Positions 17,624 through 26,291 of a stretch of DNA of 64,000 nucleotides are shown one piece after another (within the stretch, counting starts at the first letter, position 1; every line of letters begins with the position of its first letter). This stretch comes from Candidatus Hydrogenedentota bacterium. GTDB lineage: Bacteria; Hydrogenedentota; Hydrogenedentia; Hydrogenedentales; JAGMZX01. The notes under the pieces were generated by a model. That model was given only the letters and a program-made list of their open reading frames with translations. It did no database searches and had not been told where the DNA came from. The stretch covers positions 15,031-79,030 of the forward strand of contig JAKQEQ010000007.1 of NCBI GenBank assembly GCA_029556545.1, given 5' to 3'. Made by a program: the position numbers and the translations under genes.

Positions 17624-18652
17624 ATGAGCAAGCTCGGGGTCGGTATAGTCGGGGCCGGTTGGGTCGCGGGCGAGTACGTGCGCGCCTTTGCGGCCAACCC
17701 GCATACCGAGGTGCGCGCGCTGTGTTCGCGCACGGAAGATCGCGCCAGGGCGCTCGCCGCCGAAAAGGGCGTCCGCTGCAAGATTCTCACCGATTACGAG
17801 CGTATGCTCGGCCTGGACGGCGTCGATATCGTCGTCATCGCGACACCGCCCAACTGCCATTGCGCGCAGGCGGTGGCCGCGGCCGAGGCGGGCAAGCACC
17901 TGGTCCTTGAGAAGGCCATGGCCGTCACAATTGACGAAGCGCGGTCCATCCGCAGCGCCGTGGCGAAGGCCGGGGTGAAGTCGGTGGTCAGTTTCGTGCT
18001 GCGCTGGAACCCGCTCTTCGAGATCATCAAGCGGCAACTGGCGGACGACGCGATTGGCCGGGTGTATCTTGGCGAGGTGGACTACTTCCACGGCATCGGG
18101 CCCTGGTACGCGCTATACGGCTGGAACGTGAAGCGGGACGTGGGCGTCAGTTCGCTGCTTTCGGCGGGGTGTCACGCGATGGACGCGCTACGCTGGTTCA
18201 TGGGCGGCGAGGTGGTCGAGGTGTACCAATACGCGACCTTCGGGGGAGGCCCCGATTTCAAGGAGTACGAGTACAATCCGACTTCGTGCACCCTCTGCAA
18301 GTTCACCGACGGCCGCGTGGGCAAGGTGGCCTCGTGCATCGAGTGCATCCAGCCTTACGTGTTCAACATCAACCTGGTCGGCACGCAGGGGACGATCCGC
18401 AATAACCAGATTTACTCGCGCTCCAAGTTTCCAGGCCAGACCACGTGGGTCCAGGTGCCGACCGTGCTGCCGGACAGCGGCGACGTGACGCATCACCCCT
18501 TTTCGCACGAGGCGGCCCACCTCATCGAGTGCATCCTCGAGGACCGGGAAAGCCACGCCAACGTGGCGGATGCTTACAAGACCCACGAAATCTGCTACGC
18601 GGCGGACCTCTCGGGCAAGGAAGGGCGGCCCGTACGCCTGCCGCTGCCATGA
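17624..18652 (+). CDS. Gfo/Idh/MocA family NAD(P)-dependent oxidoreductase
   Basis: A 342-residue cytoplasmic oxidoreductase of the glucose-fructose oxidoreductase/inositol dehydrogenase family, acting on sugars or inositols. The N-terminal Rossmann fold has GVGIVGAGWVAGEYVRAF (GXGXXG), VDIVVIATPPNCH, and LEKAMAVTIDEA, where the EKP motif reads EKA but keeps the lysine. The C-terminal domain carries the catalytic-type GCHAMDALRWFMGG. Start ATG 17624 follows GGGGAGA; the open frame upstream runs inside the GTPase gene. The substrate is not evident. The next gene, 30 bases on, is a sugar-type ABC permease, so both may serve uptake and oxidation of one sugar or polyol. Confidence 0.88.
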   Translation: MSKLGVGIVGAGWVAGEYVRAFAANPHTEVRALCSRTEDRARALAAEKGVRCKILTDYERMLGLDGVDIVVIATPPNCHCAQAVAAAEAGKHLVLEKAMAVTIDEARSIRSAVAKAGVKSVVSFVLRWNPLFEIIKRQLADDAIGRVYLGEVDYFHGIGPWYALYGWNVKRDVGVSSLLSAGCHAMDALRWFMGGEVVEVYQYATFGGGPDFKEYEYNPTSCTLCKFTDGRVGKVASCIECIQPYVFNINLVGTQGTIRNNQIYSRSKFPGQTTWVQVPTVLPDSGDVTHHPFSHEAAHLIECILEDRESHANVADAYKTHEICYAADLSGKEGRPVRLPLP

Positions 18653-18682
18653 AAGCGCGGTGAAAGGTAAGAAGCGACCCCG

Positions 18683-19666
18683 ATGTGGAATGAAAGCGTG
18701 AAACGGTTCGTGGCGAAGCACTCGCCGCTGTTTATTCTTGCGGCGATATGCATCGTGTTCGCCGTGGTGTCGCCGCCGTTCCGCACCTCGAACAACTTGC
18801 AGCAGGTGCTCGCGCGCACCACCTTTGTAGGCGTCCTCGCCATCGGCGAACTGCTCGTGATCCTGACCGCGGGCATCGACCTCTCGGTCGGCAGCGTGGC
18901 GGCCCTCGCGGGGATGGTGGGCTGCATGTGCATGAAGGCCGCCGGGCTCGAAAGCATCTTCGGCGAAAACGCCACCGTGCTCCTGTTCCTCGGAATCGTC
19001 GCCGGCACGGCCACCGGCCTGACCTGCGGCGCGGTCAACGGCGCGCTCGTGGCCAAGGGCCGCATCCCGCCCTTCATCGTCACGCTCGGCATGATGATGA
19101 TCGCCCGCGGCGCGGCGCGGCTCCTCTCCGGCGGCCAGAACGTCTCGGACCTGCCCAAGGCCTTTGCCTGGCTCGGCGGCTCGCGCGCCTGGTGGTTCCC
19201 CGTGGCGATCACGCTCGTGATTACGGGCGCCGGCGCGATTGTGCTCGCCTTCGCGCGCTTCGGGCGCTATCTCTACGCCGTCGGCGGCAATCGCGAAGCG
19301 GCGCGGCTGTCCGGCCTCCCCGTGGACCGCGTGCGCATCGCCGCCTACGCCATTTCGGGCACCCTGGCGGGTTTCGGCGGCATGGTCCTCGCCTCGCGGA
19401 CCATGATCGGATCGCCGAATGCCGCCGAAATGAGCGAACTGGACGCCATCGCCGCGTGCGTCATCGGCGGCGCGAGCCTGATGGGCGGGGAGGGGGGCGC
19501 GCTCACCGCGCTCGCGGGCGCGCTGATCATGGCCGTGCTCACCAATTTCTGCATCCTCATGGGTCTCAACGACAATTGGCAGCGCGTGCTGATCGGATCG
19601 CTGATCATCGTCCTGGTCTTTTACGACAACCTGCGTAAGCGCCGCGCCGGCCTCCTCAAGGAATAG
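18683..19666 (+). CDS. Carbohydrate ABC transporter permease (RbsC/BPD_transp_2 family)
   Basis: A 327-residue inner-membrane permease of the ribose/xylose type. Motifs include GELLVILTAGIDLSVGS in the second to third helices, GKIPPFIVTLG-like GRIPPFIVTLGMMMI, the EAA-type cytoplasmic loop AVGGNREAARLSGLPVDRV, and the helices around ACVIGGASLMGGEGGA. About eight to ten membrane spans are seen. A typical system needs an ATPase with two nucleotide-binding domains and a periplasmic binding protein; neither is adjacent on either side, so it must use parts encoded elsewhere. It is probably co-transcribed with the Gfo/Idh/MocA gene (30-base gap). Confidence 0.9.
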   Translation: MWNESVKRFVAKHSPLFILAAICIVFAVVSPPFRTSNNLQQVLARTTFVGVLAIGELLVILTAGIDLSVGSVAALAGMVGCMCMKAAGLESIFGENATVLLFLGIVAGTATGLTCGAVNGALVAKGRIPPFIVTLGMMMIARGAARLLSGGQNVSDLPKAFAWLGGSRAWWFPVAITLVITGAGAIVLAFARFGRYLYAVGGNREAARLSGLPVDRVRIAAYAISGTLAGFGGMVLASRTMIGSPNAAEMSELDAIAACVIGGASLMGGEGGALTALAGALIMAVLTNFCILMGLNDNWQRVLIGSLIIVLVFYDNLRKRRAGLLKE

Positions 19667-19696
19667 CGGTAATCGGGCGCGGCCTGCGCCTTCCAT

Positions 19697-19717
19697 GTCC
19701 CCTCGGTATGAGGGGAC
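19697..19717 (+). terminator. Possible terminator after the permease gene
   Basis: A perfect 8-bp stem (GTCCCCTC / GAGGGGAC) with a 5-base loop begins 30 bases after the permease stop. There is only a short T tract after it, so it is a weak candidate. Confidence 0.4.
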
Positions 19718-19840
19718 GGCCCTTTCCCGCGCGACGGCGTCCTTCTATGCCGTATGCAAGGGCGGGTCCTGGCACGAAATTTGCTTCCCCATAAGGCGAT
19801 ATCTGTGGTTCTCACCAAAAAAGAAATCTGCGGAAACCCC

Positions 19841-20131
19841 TTGACGCCCAGAGACTTTCGGTCTATCATGGAGTTGGACGAAACGCGACGAGGGTTGCAC
19901 GACAGAATTGAAGTCAATGACCGAGCGCGCGTGATCGCATCGCCCTGCTGCGACGCCACCGCAGTGTGGGAATCCCGATGGGCTCCGTGCGCGAGGCGGG
20001 GGTAAGGCTGTCGCGTCGATCATTCGCCGTGAAATTCCAAGTGGGCATGGAGTGCATGGGTAAACCGCCTCTGCCTGCCCGAAATGTTTGTGCGCGTGGT
20101 GGGACAGAGGCCCTCTAAGGAGGCAGAAGCG
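19841..20131 (+). promoter_or_regulatory. Promoter and about 255-nt leader of the GEGEG protein gene
   Basis: TTGACG (19841-19846), 17 bases, TATCAT (19864-19869), so transcription would start about 19876. This leaves a 255-nt leader before the ATG at 20132, where a strong RBS (AAGGAGG at 20117-20123) lies. No conserved frame fills the leader. The rest of the 465-base gap (19718-19840) shows nothing I can name. Confidence 0.55.
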
Positions 20132-22351
20132 ATGTATCAGGTCATCAGGAGTGTATCGAGCGTCGGGGGGCTTGTGGCGGCTTTCGTCTTGATCGGAGGG
20201 GGAGCGGCTTTCGGGGAGGTGTGCAATGCGCCGGATAACGGCGGCACCGTGGCGCTTCCAGCGAACTGTCCCTACGTGAATCAAGGGGGTACGCTGGACA
20301 TCGTGGACGGCCTACCACCCGGCACCACGATCCAGATCGATTACCAGATAGACAGTTTTTTTGACGTCTTTACGGAGGTCGGCGGTGACTTGGGCGGACA
20401 ACAGATTACCTTCGGCGCAACTATGCGAATGAAGATGACCGGTACGGGGATGCTTGCGGGCTACACGTATGCCCTCGACATGCCGCTGCTGTCCGTGGTC
20501 GAACACACGGCCCCACGCACGCCGGGCCAACCGGTGCAGCGTTTTGCCTGCCAGTTGTTCCAACTCGACGGGCAGGTGACCGGCGATTCGCTTTTCGATC
20601 TCCTTCGAGTCGAGTCGGGCACCGACGCGGGCCTTCTCGCCGCAGGTCAAACTATACTGACCCAACTTCCCGGCGGTGACTGGCACGTGGACAGCTTCTT
20701 TGATATCACGTACCGAATCGAATTTGTCGGGGCGCCCGGCGGGCCGCTCGCGGGCATGTCGGGTACGAGCACAGACACGGTCCGCACCCAACAGGGGGAA
20801 CCCTACCCGTGGGACCACTGCAACGTCTTCAACATCGAGTTTGGTGATGCCGGCGAATTTCTCGGCGGCGGCGGCGACGGCTGGAACGGCGACGGCCTAG
20901 GCCCTTGGTACTATTACGAGAACACCGATTGGTGGAACGAGTGGTATTACGACGGCGAACTCGACCTGGAACGCTATAAGGACGTGTGGCTGCAGTTGAA
21001 CGTCAACCCCACTGACGTGGGATCTAACGTCACGATCGCTCTCAACTACAGTTCCGGAGGATACCCGCCCGCCACAGGGGAGCCGCCGGTTCCGCCACTA
21101 GACCCGGTCGACGAAGAGCAGTGGATCGTCCGAGACATCCTGTACGGACCTATCGAGGTGACGGGACCCACACCGCTTGACTTTTTCGTGAATATTCCGG
21201 ACTTCAACCCGGAATGGGTCTCCATTGACGTGCGGGGCGTGGACGTGTTGATCAACGGCACGATCTGCCATTCCTGCCTGCCGGCGGCCGAAGGCGAAGG
21301 CGAGGGGGAGGGCGAGGGCGAGGGTGAAGGTGAAGGCGAGGGTGAAGGCGAGGGCGAGGGCGAGGGCGAAGACTGCCCTCCCGACACCATCTACGGGCAA
21401 CGACCGTTTACCCCCTTGGAGCCTGTGGCGTACTTCCCGAGCGATGAGACCGCCGCGCTCTTGGGCTATCCGTTGCCATGGGACAACTTCCCGCCGCCGG
21501 GCGTGCCGATCTGCGACCTGCATTGGTGGGGTTTTGAAGTGGACGCGACAACGGCGCCCTGTATGCGCGCGCCGGATTTGTTCAATATCGATATTGCCGT
21601 TGATGTCGGTGGACATGCGGGTCCCCCTGTGTGCACGTACACCGTATCGGCCACGAAGACGAACACGGGTATCAGCTATCTCGCCTACACGCTCTACCGA
21701 TATGACGCGGTGCTGGATCCGTGTTGTGTACTTCCGCCGGGAACAATGGGCTGGCTGAACATACGGGGCACGGGCAGCATGGCCTGCTTGTTCGTCTGGC
21801 TCGGTTCGCCGCAGGGCGACGGGCAAATGACGCTCTTCAGCAGCAGCACGGGATTCGTCCCATACGCCGGCGATCTCAGTTTCTGCCTGACGCCCGGGGG
21901 CGCGGAAGGTGAGGGCGAAGGCGAGGGTGAGGGCGAGGGTGAGGGCGAGGGCGAAGGCGAAGGCGAAGGCGAGGGAGAATGCGTAAACAATCCCCAAGGG
22001 TGCCCGCAACCTTACGGCGGTCTCTACGAGGTTGGCGGCGAGCTTTGCTTGTGCGTGCCGTGTCCCATCTCCGCAACCACCTCGTTCGTGTGGGCTAAAG
22101 ACGGGATTGCGCTCGCAAATGACGGGCGGATCACCGGCGCTACCGCCCGGACGCTGCGCATCCTCACGCTGGTGGAAAGCGACAGCGGGGTGTATTCGTG
22201 CATCTACGACGACGGGACAAAGGTGGTGCAGGTCTTCGAGGCCCATGTGGTCGTGGGTGAAAACGTGCCCGCGTTGGGGCCAATCGCCCTCCTCGTGCTT
22301 GCCGCCGCGTGCGGCGCCGCAGGGGGCGTTATGCGATATAGACGCCGCTGA
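20132..22351 (+). CDS. Exported protein with two GEGEGE linkers, an Ig-like domain and a C-terminal membrane anchor
   Basis: A 739-residue exported protein. Residues 1-28 are a signal peptide (VGGLVAAFVLIGGGAAFGEV). A large N-terminal region (30-385) with many aromatic and acidic residues is unrecognised. A (GE)n linker follows (DNA 21290-21370), then a second unrecognised domain (395-590), a second (GE)n linker (21905-21978), and an Ig-like domain with the pattern W-KDG, LESDSGVYSC-like VESDSGVYSC (about 625-705). The C terminus is NVPALGPIALLVLAAA, a hydrophobic helix and RYRRR, resembling a tripartite cell-surface sorting tail. It is likely displayed on the outer surface; function is unknown. 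Start ATG 20132 rather than the earlier in-frame codon at 20084, since the RBS and signal peptide fit. Confidence 0.75.
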   Translation: MYQVIRSVSSVGGLVAAFVLIGGGAAFGEVCNAPDNGGTVALPANCPYVNQGGTLDIVDGLPPGTTIQIDYQIDSFFDVFTEVGGDLGGQQITFGATMRMKMTGTGMLAGYTYALDMPLLSVVEHTAPRTPGQPVQRFACQLFQLDGQVTGDSLFDLLRVESGTDAGLLAAGQTILTQLPGGDWHVDSFFDITYRIEFVGAPGGPLAGMSGTSTDTVRTQQGEPYPWDHCNVFNIEFGDAGEFLGGGGDGWNGDGLGPWYYYENTDWWNEWYYDGELDLERYKDVWLQLNVNPTDVGSNVTIALNYSSGGYPPATGEPPVPPLDPVDEEQWIVRDILYGPIEVTGPTPLDFFVNIPDFNPEWVSIDVRGVDVLINGTICHSCLPAAEGEGEGEGEGEGEGEGEGEGEGEGEGEDCPPDTIYGQRPFTPLEPVAYFPSDETAALLGYPLPWDNFPPPGVPICDLHWWGFEVDATTAPCMRAPDLFNIDIAVDVGGHAGPPVCTYTVSATKTNTGISYLAYTLYRYDAVLDPCCVLPPGTMGWLNIRGTGSMACLFVWLGSPQGDGQMTLFSSSTGFVPYAGDLSFCLTPGGAEGEGEGEGEGEGEGEGEGEGEGEGECVNNPQGCPQPYGGLYEVGGELCLCVPCPISATTSFVWAKDGIALANDGRITGATARTLRILTLVESDSGVYSCIYDDGTKVVQVFEAHVVVGENVPALGPIALLVLAAACGAAGGVMRYRRR
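21290..21370 (+). repeat. (GE)n-encoding repeat, linker 1
   Basis: Imperfect hexanucleotide repeat GGCGAG/GGTGAA encoding alternating Gly-Glu. Synonymous codons vary from unit to unit. Confidence 0.9.
21905..21978 (+). repeat. (GE)n-encoding repeat, linker 2
   Basis: Second hexanucleotide repeat of the same gene encoding alternating Gly-Glu, again with mixed GGC/GGT and GAG/GAA codons. Confidence 0.9.
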
Positions 22352-22385
22352 TACATGATAGGCGACAGTACGTGACAAACATAGT

Positions 22386-22417
22386 CGGGGCCGTTGCGGT
22401 GCGTGGCAGCGGCCCCG
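22386..22417 (+). terminator. Probable terminator of the GEGEG protein gene
   Basis: A 12-bp stem (one G-U pair) with an 8-base loop, CGGGGCCGTTGC...GCAGCGGCCCCG, lies 35 bases after the stop and is followed by GCTCTTGTT. The T tract is modest. Confidence 0.6.
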
Positions 22418-22577
22418 GCTCTTGTTGCCAAGATCCGTAGTGTTTCTGGGCGGTTGTCGCCCTCTTCCCGGCTGTGTTCCAGCTTCCTGCATCCTGTTTC
22501 CGTTCATCCGTTCTGTTATCATGGCGCCCGCGTGGCCGGTATTTGCGTTTCTCGGTCCGATACGTGGAGAGTGCCCG

Positions 22578-23930
22578 ATGACAAAACGGCAATATGTGCT
22601 TCTATCTCTGATCATGGCGGCCTGCTCGTTTCTGGGCGGCGCCGTCGCCTCGTTCTTCTTTCACGGCGTTCCGGTGTATGCGGCGAGTCCCACGCTGCGC
22701 GCCGAGCAACTCGTGCTCGTGGACGCGCGCGGCAAAATACGCGCGGCGCTCGGCGTCACCAGCGACAACGTGGCGAAACTGGGCTTCTTCGACGCGGCGG
22801 GCGCGCCCGCGGGCGCCGTCGGCGCGGCGCCGACCGCGGGGGGCGGGCTTGGCTTCTACGACCGCCGCGGTCTGCTGCGCGGCCTCGTCTCGATGGCCGA
22901 CGACGGCGCGACCGCCATCGGACTTTACGACAAGGAGGGCGTGTCGCGGGTCGCGCTTGCCATCGACGGCCAGGGCGCGGGCTCGCTCAGTTTCGACGAT
23001 GGCGCGGACCAGCCGCGACTGCTCCTTGGCGCGGGTGCAAGCGGCGCGCCGGCAATCAGCATGCGCGACGCCGCAGGGCGCGCGCGGCTGGCCCTCAGCA
23101 TGACACAGGACAATAAGACCGCCCTCGGTCTCTACGACGAGAGCGGCTTCGCCCGCGCCGCCACCGTGGTCTCCGCCGATGGCACGGCCAAGCTCGGCAT
23201 CTACGGTAACGCGGGCGCGGCCAGCGCCGTGCTCGCCACCACACCCGGCGGCGCCACCGAACTGGGCCTCTACGATGCCGCAGGGCAGGCCCGTGTCTCC
23301 CTCGGCGCGGGCGCGGACGGCAGTTCGACCTTGAGCCTTCACGACGCGGAAGGCACGGCCCGCGCCCTGTTCGCCGCCCGCGTCGACGGCGAATCCCGGC
23401 TCGTGTTCAACGACCCGCAGGGCGTGGTCCGCGCCGCCATCGGCGCGGGCTCGAACGGCGCGCCCGCCCTCGGACTGCGCGACGCCGCGGGGGTAGACCG
23501 CGTCGCGCTCGTCCTCGCTGAGAGCGGCATGCCGTCGCTGAGCCTCCACGACGGCGCGGGTGCGGGCAGAACCGCCCTTACCGTGGACGAAGAAGGGCGG
23601 TCAAGCATCGAATTCGCTGATGCCGCCGGCACGGTACGCAGCGCCGTTGGCGCTGCCGCGAACGGCGCGCCTTCCTTGAGCCTGCGAGACGCCGCCGGCG
23701 TGAAGCGGCTCGCCCTCGCCGTCGGGGTCGATGGGGCGACCACGCTGTTCTTCGTCAACGCGGACGGATTGCCCCAAGCCTCCCTCGCCGCGCAGCCCGG
23801 CGCCAAGCCAGGGCTCAGCTTCTACAGCGATGCCGGCGATACCTTGGCCGTCTTCGGCGTCAGCCCGGACGACAAGCCCGCGCTCATCCTCAAGGACAAG
23901 GATGGCAACGTGACTTGGTCCGCGAAGTAG
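22578..23930 (+). CDS. Exported protein built of about 27-residue beta repeats
   Basis: A 450-residue protein that I cannot assign to a named function. Residues 1-35 are a signal or anchor (YVLLSLIMAACSFLGGAVAS). The rest is a regular repeat with the pattern L-G-L-Y-D-X-X-G-X-X-R-X-X-L, then 10-14 residues, then the next copy (ALGLYDESGFARA, ELGLYDAAGQARVSL, TLSLHDAEGTARALF, ALGLRDAAGVDRVAL, SLSLHDGAGAGRTAL, SLSLRDAAGVKRLAL). About thirteen copies fill residues 45-445, ending ALILKDKDGNVTWSAK. Such spacing fits a beta-solenoid or a beta-roll on the cell surface, but the fold is inferred. RBS GGAG sits 8 bases before ATG 22578. The gene stands alone between a terminator and the MarR locus. Confidence 0.7.
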   Translation: MTKRQYVLLSLIMAACSFLGGAVASFFFHGVPVYAASPTLRAEQLVLVDARGKIRAALGVTSDNVAKLGFFDAAGAPAGAVGAAPTAGGGLGFYDRRGLLRGLVSMADDGATAIGLYDKEGVSRVALAIDGQGAGSLSFDDGADQPRLLLGAGASGAPAISMRDAAGRARLALSMTQDNKTALGLYDESGFARAATVVSADGTAKLGIYGNAGAASAVLATTPGGATELGLYDAAGQARVSLGAGADGSSTLSLHDAEGTARALFAARVDGESRLVFNDPQGVVRAAIGAGSNGAPALGLRDAAGVDRVALVLAESGMPSLSLHDGAGAGRTALTVDEEGRSSIEFADAAGTVRSAVGAAANGAPSLSLRDAAGVKRLALAVGVDGATTLFFVNADGLPQASLAAQPGAKPGLSFYSDAGDTLAVFGVSPDDKPALILKDKDGNVTWSAK

Positions 23931-24059
23931 CGAGGAATCTAATAAGTCTGAGAAACTCTAGGCGACTTAAGCTCACTCGCGCACGGCCGTCGGGGAGTTC
24001 CCAATAAGCGCCTGCCCGCTACCCGGAGGCAGCATTTCGATATCGCTGTCAGCGGCCGT

Positions 24060-24088
24060 TTGCACTTCGCATTATTTCCTGTTATGAT
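24060..24088 (+). promoter_or_regulatory. Promoter of the MarR-GNAT/racemase locus
   Basis: TTGCAC (24060-24065), 17 bases, TATGAT (24083-24088). The -10 lies partly inside the 24-bp palindrome at 24085-24108. Confidence 0.65.
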
Positions 24089-24108
24089 ATTTCCCATGCA
24101 AAATATCA
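24085..24108. promoter_or_regulatory. 24-bp palindromic operator, probable MarR binding site
   Basis: TGATATTT (24085-24092) and AAATATCA (24101-24108) are perfect 8-bp inverted arms around an 8-base centre that holds CATG, itself symmetric. The site covers the end of the -10 element and the expected transcription start, and lies 16 bases before the start codon of the MarR-GNAT gene. This is the position and form of an autorepression operator for a dimeric winged-helix repressor. Confidence 0.7.
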
Positions 24109-24124
24109 ACCAAGAGAGGCGCTC

Positions 24125-25189
24125 ATGCCCTTGACCGACTGCGAAGAAATGGTTGTCGAGCTGCGTAAGATCATACATTTACTTGACTTACACTCCAGAT
24201 GGCTAAACCGGGAATATGCGCTGACCAGCCCACAACTGGTCTTCCTGAAGGAGATTGGCGGCCAGGAAGGCATCACTATCGGGGACTTGGCCAAGCGGAC
24301 CAGCCTCAGTTGCGCCACGGCCACAGGCATTGTGGACCGTCTCGAACGGCGCGGTTTGGTGGCGCGCAGTCGAAATGGGCGCGATCGGCGTCAGGTACAA
24401 CTCCACTTGACGCCAACTGGCCGCGAGACCTGCGAACGCCGCCCGCCGATACTGCAGGAGACCTTCGTGCAGGGGTTGGAGCGTCTGGAACCCGCGGAAC
24501 GGCGGCGGCTTCTGGACAGCCTGCGACGGTTGACCGCGATGATGTCGGGCCTGGTGGAAGACCGTATGCCATCCCCCGCGGCGGTCGCGGAAATACTGGC
24601 GAACGCTCCGGAGGCCGCCTGCGCGGCTCAGGATTCGCCCGCGGAGTTTCTCGAGTCCTGTCGCATGTTGTTGGCGGGCGCCTCGAATGCGGATTCCCCC
24701 GACGCCGCTCCAGGAAACGGGGGGCCGGACGGGGTAGGTATCCATGTGGCGCGCTCGCGAACGGCGCTTGAGGCGCGCGTCGCTGTACCCGCGCTTGCCC
24801 GATTCCTACACGAGCACCTCAAACCTTACGAGGATCCGGAAGACGCGGTCCTCGAAGGCATCGAATACGCGCTCTCGGAGGAGCCGGGCAAGGGCGGATT
24901 CGTGCTGCTGGCCGAACTGGACGGCGAATTGGCGGGCGCGCTGGTGATGCTGAACACGGGGATGCGCCGCTACGTGCCGCCGAACCTGCTCCTGTTCATC
25001 GCGGTGGACGCCGCACACCGGGGCCGGGGTATCGGTGCCCGACTTGTTCGTAAGGCGCAGTCGCTGGTGGAAGGCGACATCAAGCTGCACGTCGAGTACG
25101 AGAATCCCGCACGTCGCTTGTATGAGCGACTCGGTTTCTCCAGCAAGTACGCGGAAATGAGGTGGGCTCATGAGCCGCGTAACGGTTAA
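24125..25189 (+). CDS. MarR-family regulator fused to a GNAT N-acetyltransferase domain
   Basis: A 354-residue two-domain protein. Residues 1-145 are a MarR winged helix (LTSPQLVFLKEIGGQEGITIGDLAKRTSLS, ATGIVDRLERRGLVARSR, DRRQVQLHLTPTGRE). A linker of about 60 residues follows. Residues 200-350 are a GNAT fold with the acetyl-CoA loop AVDAAHRGRGIGARLVRKA and the C-terminal EYENPARRLYERLGF. The fusion may sense an amino or amide metabolite and both modify it and control transcription. It heads a locus with a racemase, a methyltransferase and a symporter, and its gene overlaps the racemase gene by 20 bases. A perfect 24-bp palindrome over its promoter suggests autoregulation. Start ATG 24125 has GAGAGG upstream. 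Confidence 0.88.
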   Translation: MPLTDCEEMVVELRKIIHLLDLHSRWLNREYALTSPQLVFLKEIGGQEGITIGDLAKRTSLSCATATGIVDRLERRGLVARSRNGRDRRQVQLHLTPTGRETCERRPPILQETFVQGLERLEPAERRRLLDSLRRLTAMMSGLVEDRMPSPAAVAEILANAPEAACAAQDSPAEFLESCRMLLAGASNADSPDAAPGNGGPDGVGIHVARSRTALEARVAVPALARFLHEHLKPYEDPEDAVLEGIEYALSEEPGKGGFVLLAELDGELAGALVMLNTGMRRYVPPNLLLFIAVDAAHRGRGIGARLVRKAQSLVEGDIKLHVEYENPARRLYERLGFSSKYAEMRWAHEPRNG

Positions 25190-26258
25190 TATCGAGGCGC
25201 TTTCGGCGAACCTCGAGGCCATAGACCGGTTGATGACCGGTCACGGCGCCGCCTGGACGCTGGTGACCAAGGTGCTGTGCGGCAACACCGCCATAATGCG
25301 GGTGCTCGCGTCGATGGGCGTGCGCTCGGTCGGCGAGTCGCGGCTGACGCACCTGCGTGCCGTACGCCGCGTCTTCGAGGACCCGGAAACCTGGTACCTG
25401 CGGATTCCCCGGCTCTCGATGTGCAACACCGTGGTCACAATGGCCCACGTAAGCCTTAACAGCGAAATCGAGACCATTGCGCGCTTGAACGAAGCCGCGG
25501 CCGCCAAGGACAAGGTGCACCGCGTCGTCATCATGATCGAACTCGGCGACCTGCGCGAAGGCATTCTGCCCGGCTCGCTCATCGCCTTCTACGACGCGGT
25601 CTTTCGCCTGCCGCACATCGAGGTCATCGGGATCGGCACGAACCTCGGCTGTCTGGCCGGCGTGCCGCCGACCGTCGACCAACTGATGCAACTGGTGCTC
25701 TATCGCGAATTGCTCGAACTCAAGTTCAATAAGCCGTTGCCGCTTATTTCGGCTGGCTCCAGCGTTGTCTTGCCCTTGCTTGTCGAAGGACAGGTTCCCA
25801 AGGCCATCAATCACTTTCGGATCGGCGAGGCCCTGTTCCTGGGCTCGGACCTCGTGCATGGCGGTACGCTGCCGGGGTTTCGGGACGACGTCATGCTCCT
25901 CGATGCGGAGATCGTCGAGTTGAAGGAGAAGGGCATGGCGCCGATCGGCGAGAGCGGGGTGACATCCCCCTTCCAGGCCATGCCCAACGGAGATGCCGCG
26001 CCCGGACAGCGCGGTTACCGCGCGCTGGTAAGCATGGGCCAGCTGGATACGGAGATCACGGGGCTGACGCCGACCCAACCGGACTACCAGATTGTCGGGG
26101 CCAGCAGCGACATTACCGTCGTCAACATCGGCGAGAACCCGCGCAACCTGCGTATCGGCGACACGGTAACGTTCCGCATGAATTACGCCGCGCTGTTGCG
26201 CCTCATGAGCAGCCGCTACGTGACGAAGGAAATCATTGGCACAAGGGAGGATGGCTGA
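25170..26258 (+). CDS. Alanine/ornithine racemase family PLP-dependent enzyme
   Basis: A 362-residue cytoplasmic enzyme of the alanine racemase N-terminal (TIM-barrel) superfamily, closest in pattern to the ornithine racemase group. K34 in TLVTKVLCGN is the expected PLP lysine; other group motifs are GVRSVGESRLTHL, VSLNSEIETI, VIMIELGDLREGI, IGIGTNLGCLAG and KAINHFRIGEALFLG. It likely interconverts L- and D-forms of an amino acid; whether ornithine or another amine is unclear. Start ATG 25170 lies inside the MarR-GNAT gene and has GAGGTGG upstream, so the pair are probably coupled. A methyltransferase gene follows after 33 bases. Confidence 0.85.
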   Translation: MSRVTVNIEALSANLEAIDRLMTGHGAAWTLVTKVLCGNTAIMRVLASMGVRSVGESRLTHLRAVRRVFEDPETWYLRIPRLSMCNTVVTMAHVSLNSEIETIARLNEAAAAKDKVHRVVIMIELGDLREGILPGSLIAFYDAVFRLPHIEVIGIGTNLGCLAGVPPTVDQLMQLVLYRELLELKFNKPLPLISAGSSVVLPLLVEGQVPKAINHFRIGEALFLGSDLVHGGTLPGFRDDVMLLDAEIVELKEKGMAPIGESGVTSPFQAMPNGDAAPGQRGYRALVSMGQLDTEITGLTPTQPDYQIVGASSDITVVNIGENPRNLRIGDTVTFRMNYAALLRLMSSRYVTKEIIGTREDG

Positions 26259-26291
26259 CCGCGCCGCGCCCGCGACGGGAGGACAGCACAG

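Noticed and set aside
19841-20131. A GEMM-type c-di-GMP riboswitch in the long leaders
   Set aside because: I looked for the conserved GGCAAACC and GACGCAAAGCC core in this leader and in both pseudopilin leaders and did not find it.
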